From G963678445 sp963678445 (GTDB lineage: Bacteria > Hydrogenedentota > Hydrogenedentia > Hydrogenedentales > G963678445), in the NCBI GenBank assembly GCA_963678445.1, contig OY782877.1, positions 558,001 through 622,000 on the forward strand: a stretch of 64,000 nt of DNA, written 5' to 3'. A program made the translations under genes and the position numbers. The notes under the pieces were generated by a model. The model was not told the origin of the DNA and ran no database searches. It worked only from the letters and a program-made list of their open reading frames with translations. Of the stretch, positions 18,386-27,476 are shown in pieces. The stretch's first letter is position 1. Each line of letters opens with the position of its first letter.

Positions 18386-19369
18386 TCACTCCTCTATAAA
18401 GGCCGTCAATTGAACAGCGCTCTGTTCGCGACGTCTGCCACGAACCGCTTTAAAACGGGGACAGGTCCCCACCTCCACGCTGATCGGTTCCATGCAGGAT
18501 TGATCCAGCACGATAACATCGCCTTTCTGTAAGCCCGCCACATCCTGTAACGAAATATTGGTGCGTCCCAAAATGGAATCAATCGGCACCATCGCACGCA
18601 ACACCGTGCGCATGATTGTTTGCTTCGTTTCCTCCGCCATTTCATGCGAAGTGCGCCGCATATAATGCGCCTGCTGTGAGATCTGGTCCAGAATCGGGTT
18701 GAGCACCATAAGGGGAATACAGAAGTTAATCGTACCCACCGTCTCGCCAATATGGATCTCATAGCCCACCAACACCACCATTTCGCTGCCCGCCACGATC
18801 TGTACAATAAGCGGATCGCTTTCCTGTTGAATCACGCTCATGTCGAACTCGATCAACTGTTCCCAGGAACGCTTCAAACTACCCAGAATCATCATCACAA
18901 TACGCTGAATTATACGATTTTCGATCTCCGTCAATTCACGCGGCTCTGGCAAGGTATGGCCTTTGCCCCCCAAAACGCGATCGACGATGGGGAAAACCAT
19001 CGAAGGGCTGAGCTCCAACACCGCCGTACCTTCCAAAGGCGACATATCCACCACGGAAAGCGCGGTAGGACGCGCTACAGACAGAATGAATTCGTCATAG
19101 GTCAACTGGTCAATCGAAGTCAGATCCACCCGCACCACGGTGCGCAAATAAGGCGGAAAAAGAATGCTCACTTCACGCGCAAAGGCTTCAAAAAGGCTTT
19201 GCAAGCCCTTGAGTTGTTCCTTGGAAACCCGCTCTGGTCGGCGAAAGTCATAGGTAATCAGATGCAGTTCCTGCTCCGCCTGCATATCTTCTTCTGAACC
19301 GCCAATATCGCCTTCCGATACCGCATTCAGCAGCAGATCAACTTCATCTTGACTTAGAATATCCGCCAT
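18386..19369 (-). CDS. fliM: Flagellar motor switch protein FliM
   Basis: A 327-residue protein with the N-terminal CheY-P-binding peptide region (ILSQDEVDLLLNAVSEGD), the middle CheC-like domain (FEAFAREVSILFPPYLRTVVRVDLTSIDQLTYDEFILSV) and a C-terminal SpoA domain (VPIDSILGRTNISLQDVAGLQKGDVIVLD). It is the first gene of the leftward flagellar operon. No other flagellar structural genes are in the window, so the rest of the apparatus must be encoded elsewhere. Confidence 0.97.
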   Translation of the reverse strand: MADILSQDEVDLLLNAVSEGDIGGSEEDMQAEQELHLITYDFRRPERVSKEQLKGLQSLFEAFAREVSILFPPYLRTVVRVDLTSIDQLTYDEFILSVARPTALSVVDMSPLEGTAVLELSPSMVFPIVDRVLGGKGHTLPEPRELTEIENRIIQRIVMMILGSLKRSWEQLIEFDMSVIQQESDPLIVQIVAGSEMVVLVGYEIHIGETVGTINFCIPLMVLNPILDQISQQAHYMRRTSHEMAEETKQTIMRTVLRAMVPIDSILGRTNISLQDVAGLQKGDVIVLDQSCMEPISVEVGTCPRFKAVRGRRREQSAVQLTAFIEE

Positions 19370-19399
19370 ATTCGGATTTTTGACCCTTTATTCACGCCA

Positions 19400-19415
19400 T
19401 GCAAACACTATACCG
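19400..19415 (-). promoter_or_regulatory. Candidate sigma-54 promoter upstream of fliM
   Basis: Read on the minus strand: CGGTATAGTGTTTGCA, i.e. a GG element and TTGCA element with the GG-N10-GC spacing of sigma-54 sites, 31 nt before the fliM ATG. The middle of the upstream element departs from TGGCAC. This is a single motif match, so confidence is low. Confidence 0.3.
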
Positions 19416-19443
19416 CATCGCCAGGTAATGCAATACGTTCATT

Positions 19444-19548
19444 AGTAACTAAAATCTGAAAAGCTGTCATAAAAAACGAAATTTTTTTACTTTGGTCAGG
19501 AACGGTAAGAACCATACCTGTTGCTTGTGGTCGCTGGACCACTTTAGA
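19444..19548 (-). repeat. Dispersed ~99-nt structured repeat copy upstream of fliM
   Basis: On the minus strand: AAAGTGGTCCAGCGACCACAAG, then CAACAGGTATGGTTCTTACCGTTCCTGACC, then the tail TTTCGTTTTTTATGACAGCTTTTCAGATTTTAGTTACT. The first stem is GTGGTC/GACCAC, a compensated version of the GCGGTC/GACCGC stem in other copies. Confidence 0.8.
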
Positions 19549-19955
19549 TGCAACTATTCACTATTTACAGCGAGTATAACATAGCCCTTTCCGCTTCGCA
19601 AGCATATCGAAAGTGGCTAACCCATTTTGTTTTAAATAGATACGCACGTCTAAAAGGGCGCATCAAAACTTATTTATACAACATGTCAACCTTGAGTAAG
19701 GGTGAAACGTTTTCTAGGTGACCTGGGTGAAACGAAAACGCTTACTCTCCTTTATGTTTCTCCTCTCGTGCGGGGTGTTTTAGGCTTCCCTCCAGCACCC
19801 CGCACTCCTAATTCACTGGCAGAATCCTGAAAAATCTGTCGCAAAAGCGCCGTTTATTCTGTCCAGGCACGGTGCACCTTCTTATAGCGCTAATAGCGTT
19901 TCGACACTCTGAAAGCATAGTCGGCAGGAGCGAAACATCGGCCCTGATATCCATA
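19549..19955. other. Intergenic region between the flagellar operon and the dockerin gene
   Basis: No gene seen. A strong stem gtgcggggtg/caccccgcac (19777-19806 region) lies about 150 nt after the dockerin-protein stop codon. It could end that transcript, though no T tract follows it. Confidence 0.4.
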
Positions 19956-22900
19956 TCAGTCAAGCGCGGCAAGAATAATATTGACAAGCATCTGCAAATC
20001 CAAGGCATCGTTCCGCCCATTCTGATTGCCATCGCCGCGCGGTTGATACACCCCCACGCCCAGTACCGCATTAATCAGCAATTGGCCATCCGCAGCATCC
20101 ACATCCCCATCGTCATCCAAATCGCCCCACAGCATGCCCGGTCGATCGAAAAAGAGGTAAGGGTTCGTTCCCGCAATCAACTCCTCCTGATTCGTAAAAC
20201 CGTCATTATCCGCATCCAGATCAATAGCATCTACCACGCCATCCCCATCGCTATCTGCCGGCTCCTCCTCATCAGGCGTCCCATTGCCATTCCGATCGGG
20301 ATCATCCGCATCCAAAACCCCATCCCCATCATCATCGGAATCATAATAGTTCACCACCCCATCCATATCCGGGTCCTGTGCCTGATATTCATCTGGAAAG
20401 CCATCCCCAAGCGCATCCAGATCCAGATTGTTCAGCAGGCCATCATTATCCTGATCCTCGTCCTCATAATCGTTAAGCAAATCCCCATCGCTATCTGTAT
20501 CCACATACGCCACATCCGACGTCAGATACGCATCCTTGAAATACATCTGCAGCAGATTCAGCGAACGTTTTTCAGGAGTGGGTAACAGCAGGCTTAAGCC
20601 TGGTGAAGCAGCAAAACGCGCCCCCGCCACAAAGGTTTCCTGGCCCATCGCGTCTACCCGCACTACTGAAAAACAATAGGTCTGAGAGGGCACCTCTAAG
20701 GAAAACTGAACGCTTCCGAGTGCGCATGTGTCACGATAGGCACGCCCCTGCGCATCCGTCAGCACTACCGTACACCCTTCCAACGATTCTGGCAGTTTTC
20801 CGAAGACATAAATTAACGAGGCCTCCTCCTGCTGTTTTGCCCGCTGTGCAAAGGCATACGGATCTGTCCAGAAACTGTAGACCTTCTCCGAATCCTCAGA
20901 CGACAACGTTGTCCCCATAAATACCGGTCCCTGCGGTCCCGAAGTCGTATGCGGCGTCGCATAATCCGACGAATCAGGCAACAACGTTGCCTGTCCCCAA
21001 TGCCCCGCATAGCGCAACCACATCGGCGCATCCACCTCGTGCAAACGCGCTAACGGAGACAATCGCAATGACGCCACAGGCACATAATCCGTCTCCACCA
21101 GCACGGTATCTTCGAGCGTCGGCAGCAGCCATTCCCCCAGCCCACTATGCAATTCCAGACCGGTGTCGTAACGTGTTGCACCCGCCTGCAAATACAACGA
21201 ATGTCCATCTTCGCCCGCATAGACTATCGGGTGCGTATCGTCCATACACCGCGCCCCATCCCAGTCCTGCGAGGTCGTCCCCGACAACGGCAAATCCTGT
21301 GCAAGTCGCCACTGCTGCGAAGTCGTCACCCGATACGGCGTCAAAGTTTCATCCAGCAAGACCTGCACCACCTCCCAATCCCCCTCGTGACGATGTCCGC
21401 CATACTGACGCTCCCCCCATTCGTCTGCATAGAAATGCAGGAAATACTGCAGCGCCACATGATCTTCCGGCACATCCGCTTCCGCGGAAATCTCACCCAA
21501 CGGCGTCACCGTATAATAGGCGACCGCCTCCGGTTGCGGATCAAGCTGCGTATACGCAGCCTGCCATGTCGCCACCGTGTCCCCCTCAAAATCCAATTGG
21601 GCCTCTTGTTGCGGCGCCTGATATAGATTCAGCGTCGTTGGCGCCACCGGTAGATAGGCCGTATTACCTGCATCAAAGCGTGCCGTAGAAAGCATCGTCT
21701 CAACCGCCATGGGACGATAGACGTTCCTCTCCGGCATCCGCAACACCGGCGCATAGCGTGCCGCCAAATCTGCCGGGGAGACATCTTCCGAGCCCGTTCC
21801 CGTCGCATGCGGGTCCATCACCAACACCGCCGTCAACGTATTCAGTCGCTCTTGCCCTTGCCACAACTGAAACGCGCAGGGGGCATGTGTGGTCGCTGCC
21901 GTTAACACGGTGGGCGGCGTCACCTCAAGCGTAAACGCATGACATCCCGCTGCCAGAGTCCGTGTCGCATCCCCCTCCGTCAACAACGCCATCCAGCCTT
22001 GCGGCGCATTCCAATTCCCCCCTTCACCCGGATTTAGCATCAACTGATACGTGCCCGCCTCCGCCACATACACCCACACCGTCAACACCCCCATCTCCCC
22101 TGCACGCCACGAATCATAGTCAAAACGGAACAGCCCACTCTTCGGTTTTGAGGTTGCCTCCGTCGGCGACGAACCTAAAAACCACTCCGCACCATCCACA
22201 GCACCATCGCCATCCGTATCCGCCTCATTCGGACTCGTCTCGCCCGCATCCAACACGCCATCCCGATTTCGATCCTCCTGAATATCCCACAAGCCATCGC
22301 CATCCGTATCCACCTGCTTCGGATGCGTCCCCATCACCAACTCCTCCGTATTCGTCAACCCATCCCCATCCGGATCGCCCTCTCCCCCATTCTCCCCCGA
22401 CGCATCCAACGGGTCCAGCCCATACATAATCTCCCAATCATTCGGCAGCCCGTCCCCATCCTCATCCTGTGCATTCGCTGTAATCCGCATCGCATAGACC
22501 TGCGTCGGATATGTCGCCGCCATCCACACCGCAAAAAATTCTTGCTTTTGGCTATTCACCGCCAACTGCGGCATCTGCTGCACCGCCAAGACATCCGGAA
22601 ACGGTGTTGCCTCCTCCAGAGAATAGCCACCCTCCGTCATACGCTGCCCCAGAATGGGGGCTTGCCCCACCTGCGACCAGGCCAACATATACTGCGCTCC
22701 TGAATCAAGATACGCCAACGCCAAACCTCGATCATCCGGCACTGTCGTCACAGTACGCACCACCGGCGTTCCCGACAAATCCGTCCCTATCCGTCCCCAT
22801 TGAAGCGTCTGCCCAGCTTTCGAGTCCGATTGCGTCAACCATAACAGCACGCACTGTTCTCCATCGCAGGCAATACGCGAAGAAAACGCAGGCGCACTCG

Positions 22901-25454
22901 TCGAACTCAACACCTGCATTTCCCCCACCGGCTCCCCAGTCGTCGCATCCACACGCTGCGCTACAATCGCCGGCACCTCCGCAGGGTCTTCCCCCTCACT
23001 CAGGCCCGACAACACATCGCACATTTCCGTCCAACTCACCACATAGGTGCTACTGCCCGGCACCACCGCCAAATCCGGCTCCGAAGGTTCCTGCAATTCC
23101 GTAGACAACTGTACGATAGACTTCTGCTCACGCGTCACCGAATCAAAACGCGCCAAATGCACCGCAGAATCTTCCGTCCCAACACGGTGATAAACCAGCG
23201 CAATCTCCAACGCTTCCGGGTGATACACCGCCTCAAAATCCTCCAGACTGTCCCGCCCTCCCAAAAGTCCGAAAACATTACTGATTTCAAGCGTATGCAG
23301 GTCAATACGACGTGCCTGGATGTACCACGGCTCCGTATCTTCCACCTGCTGCTGCCAAATCACCCAGGCCGCTCCCGCAGCCTCATCCACCACCACCCGG
23401 GGACGACTCGGCGTTCCCTGCGCCGAAAGCGACAGCTTCCTCGCCTCCAACACCGGCGTCGCCGTTTCATCCAGCACCATCACATACACCCCATCCGGCG
23501 AGCCCTCTTCGATCCAGGCCACCGTATAACGATGCCGCGCAGCAGACCAGGCCGCATGCGGCATTGTCTGTCCCTTCTCCCCTGAATGCAGCAAAAATGC
23601 TTGCCCCGGATCACGTCGTGCAGCCACCTCTACCCCCACTGACACCGTCAACGGTTGCACCGCCGTATCCTGAGCCGTCACCGTCACTGTTGCTGCGTAC
23701 GGACTTTCCGACGCCAACAACCCGCTACTATCCACCGCCACCGTCAACGTCGCCTCATTCTTCCCCGACGCCGGCGACACCGTCAACCAATCCACACTCG
23801 ACTGCGCCGTCCATTCAAAGGGAATACTATTGGTGCACGTCAATGCAACACCTTGCGACTCCGGCAAAGAACCGCCCTCCACCGCAAAAAAATCCAAACT
23901 ATCCGGCGTCACCGCCAACACCGCCACCTCCTGATTCACGGTTATCGTCAACGTTATCGGTGACACCGCTTGCATATACGGCGCATCTACCGTTAATTGG
24001 CCCACATAGGGACTCCCCGATGCGGTAAAGCTGCTATTGTCCACCTGCACCGTCAATTCCGCATCCCCCGAACCTGACAACGGCGACACCGTCAACCACG
24101 ACACATTGCTACTCACCGACCAATCAAAAAAGGGAAACGATTCATCCCCATCCACCCCCACCGAATCCAAAGTCAACGTCAACGCAGCCGGTGTTTCTCC
24201 CCCCTCCGTCAACGTCAACGCCGTCTCACTCAACGTAGCCGTAAAAAGATTATCCGCCTCCAACGGATTCGGGTCATCCCCATCCAGCAGCCCATCATCA
24301 TCCGAATCCGGGTCCGTCGGTGACGTTCCCAACGCCTCCTCCTCCGCATCCGTCAGCCCATCCCCATCCGAATCCACCTCCGAAGCCGACCCGCCCCCCA
24401 CACGCAACCAACACTGCAATACCGCATCCTCCGTCCCATCGCCTCCAGAAACCACTACCACATCCCCCTGCGCCCCCAACGTACCTGTACAGCCCGTCAA
24501 CTTCGACTGAAACGAAAATACCCCCGTCGGATACAACGAAATGCGATCCTTAAACGTTTCCCCATCCAACGTTCCCTCGAATACCCCACTTCCCCCCGCA
24601 CGCACCTGCCCCACCCGCGTCACAATCGCGCCATCCGTTCCCCGCCGCAACTCATGCACCCGATACGTCCCCGAGAACATATCCAACGTCACCGGATTAG
24701 CCGTCGTACCCCGACGCACATACAACGCCAGCCCCTTGTACCCACTCAGATACAACGGGTCCAGACGCGCATTCATCGACACCGTCTGCAGCAACACATC
24801 CCCCTCCAACACAATCCCTGCACCCGTCGCCGCCGCAGTCCCCATACGCACCGTACCCGTCTTTGCCACCGTATACGGAAAACCCCACGCCTGCGTCCCC
24901 TCACGAAACCACGTATACCGCCCTGCACCATCCGCCGCCACCGCGCCAAACATCGTCCACCAATCCGTATCATGATAAACCAAGGCGTGATAACTATAAT
25001 CCCCCCTGAAATCCTGATTCTTGTAGGCCGTACCCCGCTGCAGGAAAAAACGCAACGCCCCAAAGCCCTCCTTCACCTGCGGATGTTCATACGCCTCATA
25101 ATACGGGCAATACACCGCCAACGCCCCACTATTCAGCGTCGCCCCCACCGCCCCCGCATCCACACTGTCGTTATACAGACGCAACACCCCGCCCCCCGAA
25201 ACCGAATACGTCAACGGCGACAACGAAGCATACGTCACCAACGACGTCAACCGCCCCTCGCCATCAAACGAACGTAGCCCCGTCGCCGTCGCCCCCTCCC
25301 CATCCAGACGCATAAACACCCCATGCGCCCCATACTCCCCCTCCAACGTCGCATTAGAAAACGCCTCCGCCGACACCTTTTCTGTTCCTCCCCAAAAAAC
25401 ACAAAACAACAGAAGGAAACATACAACGCAACCGCGCTTTCGAATCAGATTCAT
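19956..25454 (-). CDS. Giant secreted multidomain protein with BACON, thrombospondin type 3 and type I dockerin domains
   Basis: An 1832-residue protein. A signal peptide covers about residues 1-30. Calcium-binding DxDxDG repeats follow (about 355-395), then two BACON domains (about 405-600, each with a 'WLTVSPxSG' strand), and a long beta-propeller-like region (about 610-1030). More type 3 repeats lie at about 1035-1140, then a region around 1380 with HRHEGDWEVVQVLLDE typical of Vps62-like proteins, further DxDxDG repeats (about 1650-1770), and a C-terminal dockerin (about 1775-1832) with two F-hand loops (DLDDDGDVDAADG and GDGNQNGRNDALD). Dockerins bind cohesins, so the protein is probably assembled on the cell surface or in a cellulosome-like complex. 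No cohesin gene is in the window. Confidence 0.9.
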   Translation of the reverse strand: MNLIRKRGCVVCFLLLFCVFWGGTEKVSAEAFSNATLEGEYGAHGVFMRLDGEGATATGLRSFDGEGRLTSLVTYASLSPLTYSVSGGGVLRLYNDSVDAGAVGATLNSGALAVYCPYYEAYEHPQVKEGFGALRFFLQRGTAYKNQDFRGDYSYHALVYHDTDWWTMFGAVAADGAGRYTWFREGTQAWGFPYTVAKTGTVRMGTAAATGAGIVLEGDVLLQTVSMNARLDPLYLSGYKGLALYVRRGTTANPVTLDMFSGTYRVHELRRGTDGAIVTRVGQVRAGGSGVFEGTLDGETFKDRISLYPTGVFSFQSKLTGCTGTLGAQGDVVVVSGGDGTEDAVLQCWLRVGGGSASEVDSDGDGLTDAEEEALGTSPTDPDSDDDGLLDGDDPNPLEADNLFTATLSETALTLTEGGETPAALTLTLDSVGVDGDESFPFFDWSVSSNVSWLTVSPLSGSGDAELTVQVDNSSFTASGSPYVGQLTVDAPYMQAVSPITLTITVNQEVAVLAVTPDSLDFFAVEGGSLPESQGVALTCTNSIPFEWTAQSSVDWLTVSPASGKNEATLTVAVDSSGLLASESPYAATVTVTAQDTAVQPLTVSVGVEVAARRDPGQAFLLHSGEKGQTMPHAAWSAARHRYTVAWIEEGSPDGVYVMVLDETATPVLEARKLSLSAQGTPSRPRVVVDEAAGAAWVIWQQQVEDTEPWYIQARRIDLHTLEISNVFGLLGGRDSLEDFEAVYHPEALEIALVYHRVGTEDSAVHLARFDSVTREQKSIVQLSTELQEPSEPDLAVVPGSSTYVVSWTEMCDVLSGLSEGEDPAEVPAIVAQRVDATTGEPVGEMQVLSSTSAPAFSSRIACDGEQCVLLWLTQSDSKAGQTLQWGRIGTDLSGTPVVRTVTTVPDDRGLALAYLDSGAQYMLAWSQVGQAPILGQRMTEGGYSLEEATPFPDVLAVQQMPQLAVNSQKQEFFAVWMAATYPTQVYAMRITANAQDEDGDGLPNDWEIMYGLDPLDASGENGGEGDPDGDGLTNTEELVMGTHPKQVDTDGDGLWDIQEDRNRDGVLDAGETSPNEADTDGDGAVDGAEWFLGSSPTEATSKPKSGLFRFDYDSWRAGEMGVLTVWVYVAEAGTYQLMLNPGEGGNWNAPQGWMALLTEGDATRTLAAGCHAFTLEVTPPTVLTAATTHAPCAFQLWQGQERLNTLTAVLVMDPHATGTGSEDVSPADLAARYAPVLRMPERNVYRPMAVETMLSTARFDAGNTAYLPVAPTTLNLYQAPQQEAQLDFEGDTVATWQAAYTQLDPQPEAVAYYTVTPLGEISAEADVPEDHVALQYFLHFYADEWGERQYGGHRHEGDWEVVQVLLDETLTPYRVTTSQQWRLAQDLPLSGTTSQDWDGARCMDDTHPIVYAGEDGHSLYLQAGATRYDTGLELHSGLGEWLLPTLEDTVLVETDYVPVASLRLSPLARLHEVDAPMWLRYAGHWGQATLLPDSSDYATPHTTSGPQGPVFMGTTLSSEDSEKVYSFWTDPYAFAQRAKQQEEASLIYVFGKLPESLEGCTVVLTDAQGRAYRDTCALGSVQFSLEVPSQTYCFSVVRVDAMGQETFVAGARFAASPGLSLLLPTPEKRSLNLLQMYFKDAYLTSDVAYVDTDSDGDLLNDYEDEDQDNDGLLNNLDLDALGDGFPDEYQAQDPDMDGVVNYYDSDDDGDGVLDADDPDRNGNGTPDEEEPADSDGDGVVDAIDLDADNDGFTNQEELIAGTNPYLFFDRPGMLWGDLDDDGDVDAADGQLLINAVLGVGVYQPRGDGNQNGRNDALDLQMLVNIILAALD

Positions 25455-25685
25455 GCTACATAGCTCCTGGAAAAGAACAACGAGAACCAGACGCCCCGCT
25501 CATACTAAAAACAGGGATTAGCTACCTCTCTCAGCTTTAAAAAACACCGCTTACTATACGCCGCGGCCCAAAAAACGTTTCCTGAACCGCCCAAAACAGC
25601 GCCCCATACCACCAACCCCATCCATACTAGCGGCTCAAGACAGCATTGTACAGCTATGCACCTACCCAAAAAAAAAAAGCGCTTC

Positions 25686-26120
25686 CTACCCCTCCTGCAC
25701 CGCCAGCTTTTCATCCCGCAGCCGCGCCTTCCGCATCAACCATAGATGCCGCGCAATCACAAGGATTGAAAGCAGATACAATCCACTCAGTATCAGTCCA
25801 AAAACAAAAGACGACCAATTCGGATCCCAAACGCCTTCATCATAAAGATCATTATGCGCTATCCCTACCAAAACGTAAGTAAAACAACTTAATGCAAACA
25901 ACCCTAGCCGCTTCCCATTTCGGATTACATACACTGATAAAGACACAAAAAAGAAAACCGCGACAACAACGCCAACAAAAAACAAAGAATCCTGATTAGC
26001 GACATCAGACAAAACCATAGGTAAAACAGGACCAAGCATTACTATCCACAAACCCGCTACAGTATAGGCGAGAACCTTTCGTGAACGACAAAGGGATTCG
26101 ATTTTGCTATCCAGTTCCAT
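25686..26120 (-). CDS. Small four-helix membrane protein, copy A of a local family
   Basis: A 144-residue protein with a short charged N-terminus (MELDSKIESLCRSRK), about four hydrophobic helices and a basic C-terminal tail (LWLMRKARLRDEKLAVQEG). It is roughly three-quarters identical to the gene at 37166-37600, and fragments of further copies are at 33.6-33.7 kb. GAGGAAAAAG precedes the ATG. Sequence on its downstream flank (agacagcattgtacag) is also shared with the 37-kb copy. I recognise no characterised family. Confidence 0.75.
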   Translation of the reverse strand: MELDSKIESLCRSRKVLAYTVAGLWIVMLGPVLPMVLSDVANQDSLFFVGVVVAVFFFVSLSVYVIRNGKRLGLFALSCFTYVLVGIAHNDLYDEGVWDPNWSSFVFGLILSGLYLLSILVIARHLWLMRKARLRDEKLAVQEG

Positions 26121-26961
26121 TCTTTTTCCTCGTCACTTTAAAAACTAAGGCCACGCTCTAACCATAGCAGGAAACCCACCCTCATTCCCACGGAAGACAA
26201 GCGGTCTAAAAAGCTTGCAGATACGTATTTTTGGTCTACTTCGAAGTCCACCTAAGCCGAGTTCCTTTAAGCGGCTATGTGTCTCAACGACTTTCTCTCC
26301 TGCGTAAAAGCCTGGATTTACCCCCGTTCCGTTGGTGAAGATGGCTATAGGTCATCGTGAGATTTTCCTTTCGGTGTTTTTTGTTTCGGGAAAATTCAAA
26401 GATACCGAAAAGAAGACCACGTGTCCGCCTTTTATTTCCTTTCGCTCAAAACCCACCCACAGAAAAGGGTTTCGAAAACGCCCCTTAGCAAAACGTTGCA
26501 CTTAGAATATGAATCCGGGGGCAGTCGCCCCGATTATTTTAAATGGCACCACGCCATGTAGTTTTGATATCCTGTTTCGACAGCGTCGGAACCGTTTTTT
26601 TTGTGTCTGGTTGCAGCGGCGGGCTGGGCACGGAAGGAGAAGAGGCGCGGGAAAAGGGTGATAATTGTAATCTCCCAACGGTCTTTGGAGGAAAAATAGA
26701 TATAGCGTCCCCCGGAATCCCCTCTGGAATTTTGCTGCGCTGCTCTCGACTCGTGACAGAACCGGGACGGATGGATTTCAACGGGGAAGAACACATGACG
26801 CAAGATATAAGGTAACTCAGGCGTGCATGGTATCTTCACAACGCCGGATTAATGTTGCTATTTCAAATTTGTGTTGGACTTCTTTGTCTCTTCCATTTTT
26901 GCCAACACAATAGACAAACAAAGTGCTGTCTGCCAGCCCAAACGGCAGGCAACTCAATGCA
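26121..26961. other. Intergenic region, no supported gene
   Basis: About 840 nt with several short ORFs on both strands, none with a plausible ribosome site plus protein-like composition. A decayed half of the palindromic element (cattcccacggaagac) is at 26181-26196. Confidence 0.4.
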
Positions 26962-27357
26962 CTAAAGGTGGCCAGGGCCACACCCGGGAAATATGGTCCT
27001 TACCATCCCTGACCACAGTATAATTTCGTTTTGTATGGCAACTTTTCAGATTTGAGTCACTAAAGTGGTCCAGGGACCACAACCAAAATATATGGTCCTT
27101 GCCGTGCGTGACCACCGCAAAATTTCGTTTTGTATGGCAACTTTTCAGATTTGAGTCACTAAAGCGGTCCAGCGACCGCAAGCAATAGGTATGGTCCTTA
27201 CCATCCCTGACCACAGTAAAACTTCGTTTTGTATGGCAACTTTTCAGATTTGAGTCACTAAAGCGGTCCAGCGACCGCAAGCAATAGGTATGGTCCTTAC
27301 CATCCCTGACCACAGTAAAACTTCGTTTTGTATGGCAACTTTTCAGATTTGAGTCAC
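26962..27357 (+). repeat. Tandem array of four ~99-bp structured repeat units
   Basis: Units begin 'ctaaag' at about 26962, 27060, 27159 and 27258, with period 98-99 bp. The last two are nearly identical; the first two have diverged in the 5' half. Each unit holds a first hairpin (GGTGGCC/GGCCAC, GTGGTC/GACCAC, then GCGGTC/GACCGC twice), a second imperfect hairpin around GGTATGGTCCTTACCATCCC, and the invariant tail TTCGTTTTGTATGGCAACTTTTCAGATTTGAGTCAC. Because 99 is a multiple of three, a repetitive 33-residue ORF is open on the minus strand; I regard it as a by-product. Confidence 0.9.
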
Positions 27358-27476
27358 TAAAAAAACCGGGGTTCTCGCTACGACATTCGCGTTGACCGGT
27401 ATCAAGGCTCAGCGGAAGAAGGTAGCCCTGTAGCCCTGTATGCGTAGCGCGAAAGCCAGAAAAGGAGACACGGTTC

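Noticed and set aside
19956..25454. Many long plus-strand ORFs opposite the dockerin gene
   Set aside because: They are Pro/Thr/His- or Arg-rich mirror frames of a GC-biased gene with no start signals.
25505..25714. 69-codon ORF upstream of the dockerin gene start
   Set aside because: Trp/Cys/Arg-rich shadow without ribosome site, overlapping the end of membrane-protein copy A.
27421..27476. Possible cobalamin riboswitch upstream of the prepilin/chelatase genes
   Set aside because: The string gccagaaaaggagacacggtt only loosely resembles a B12 box, and the rest of the aptamer is not present.
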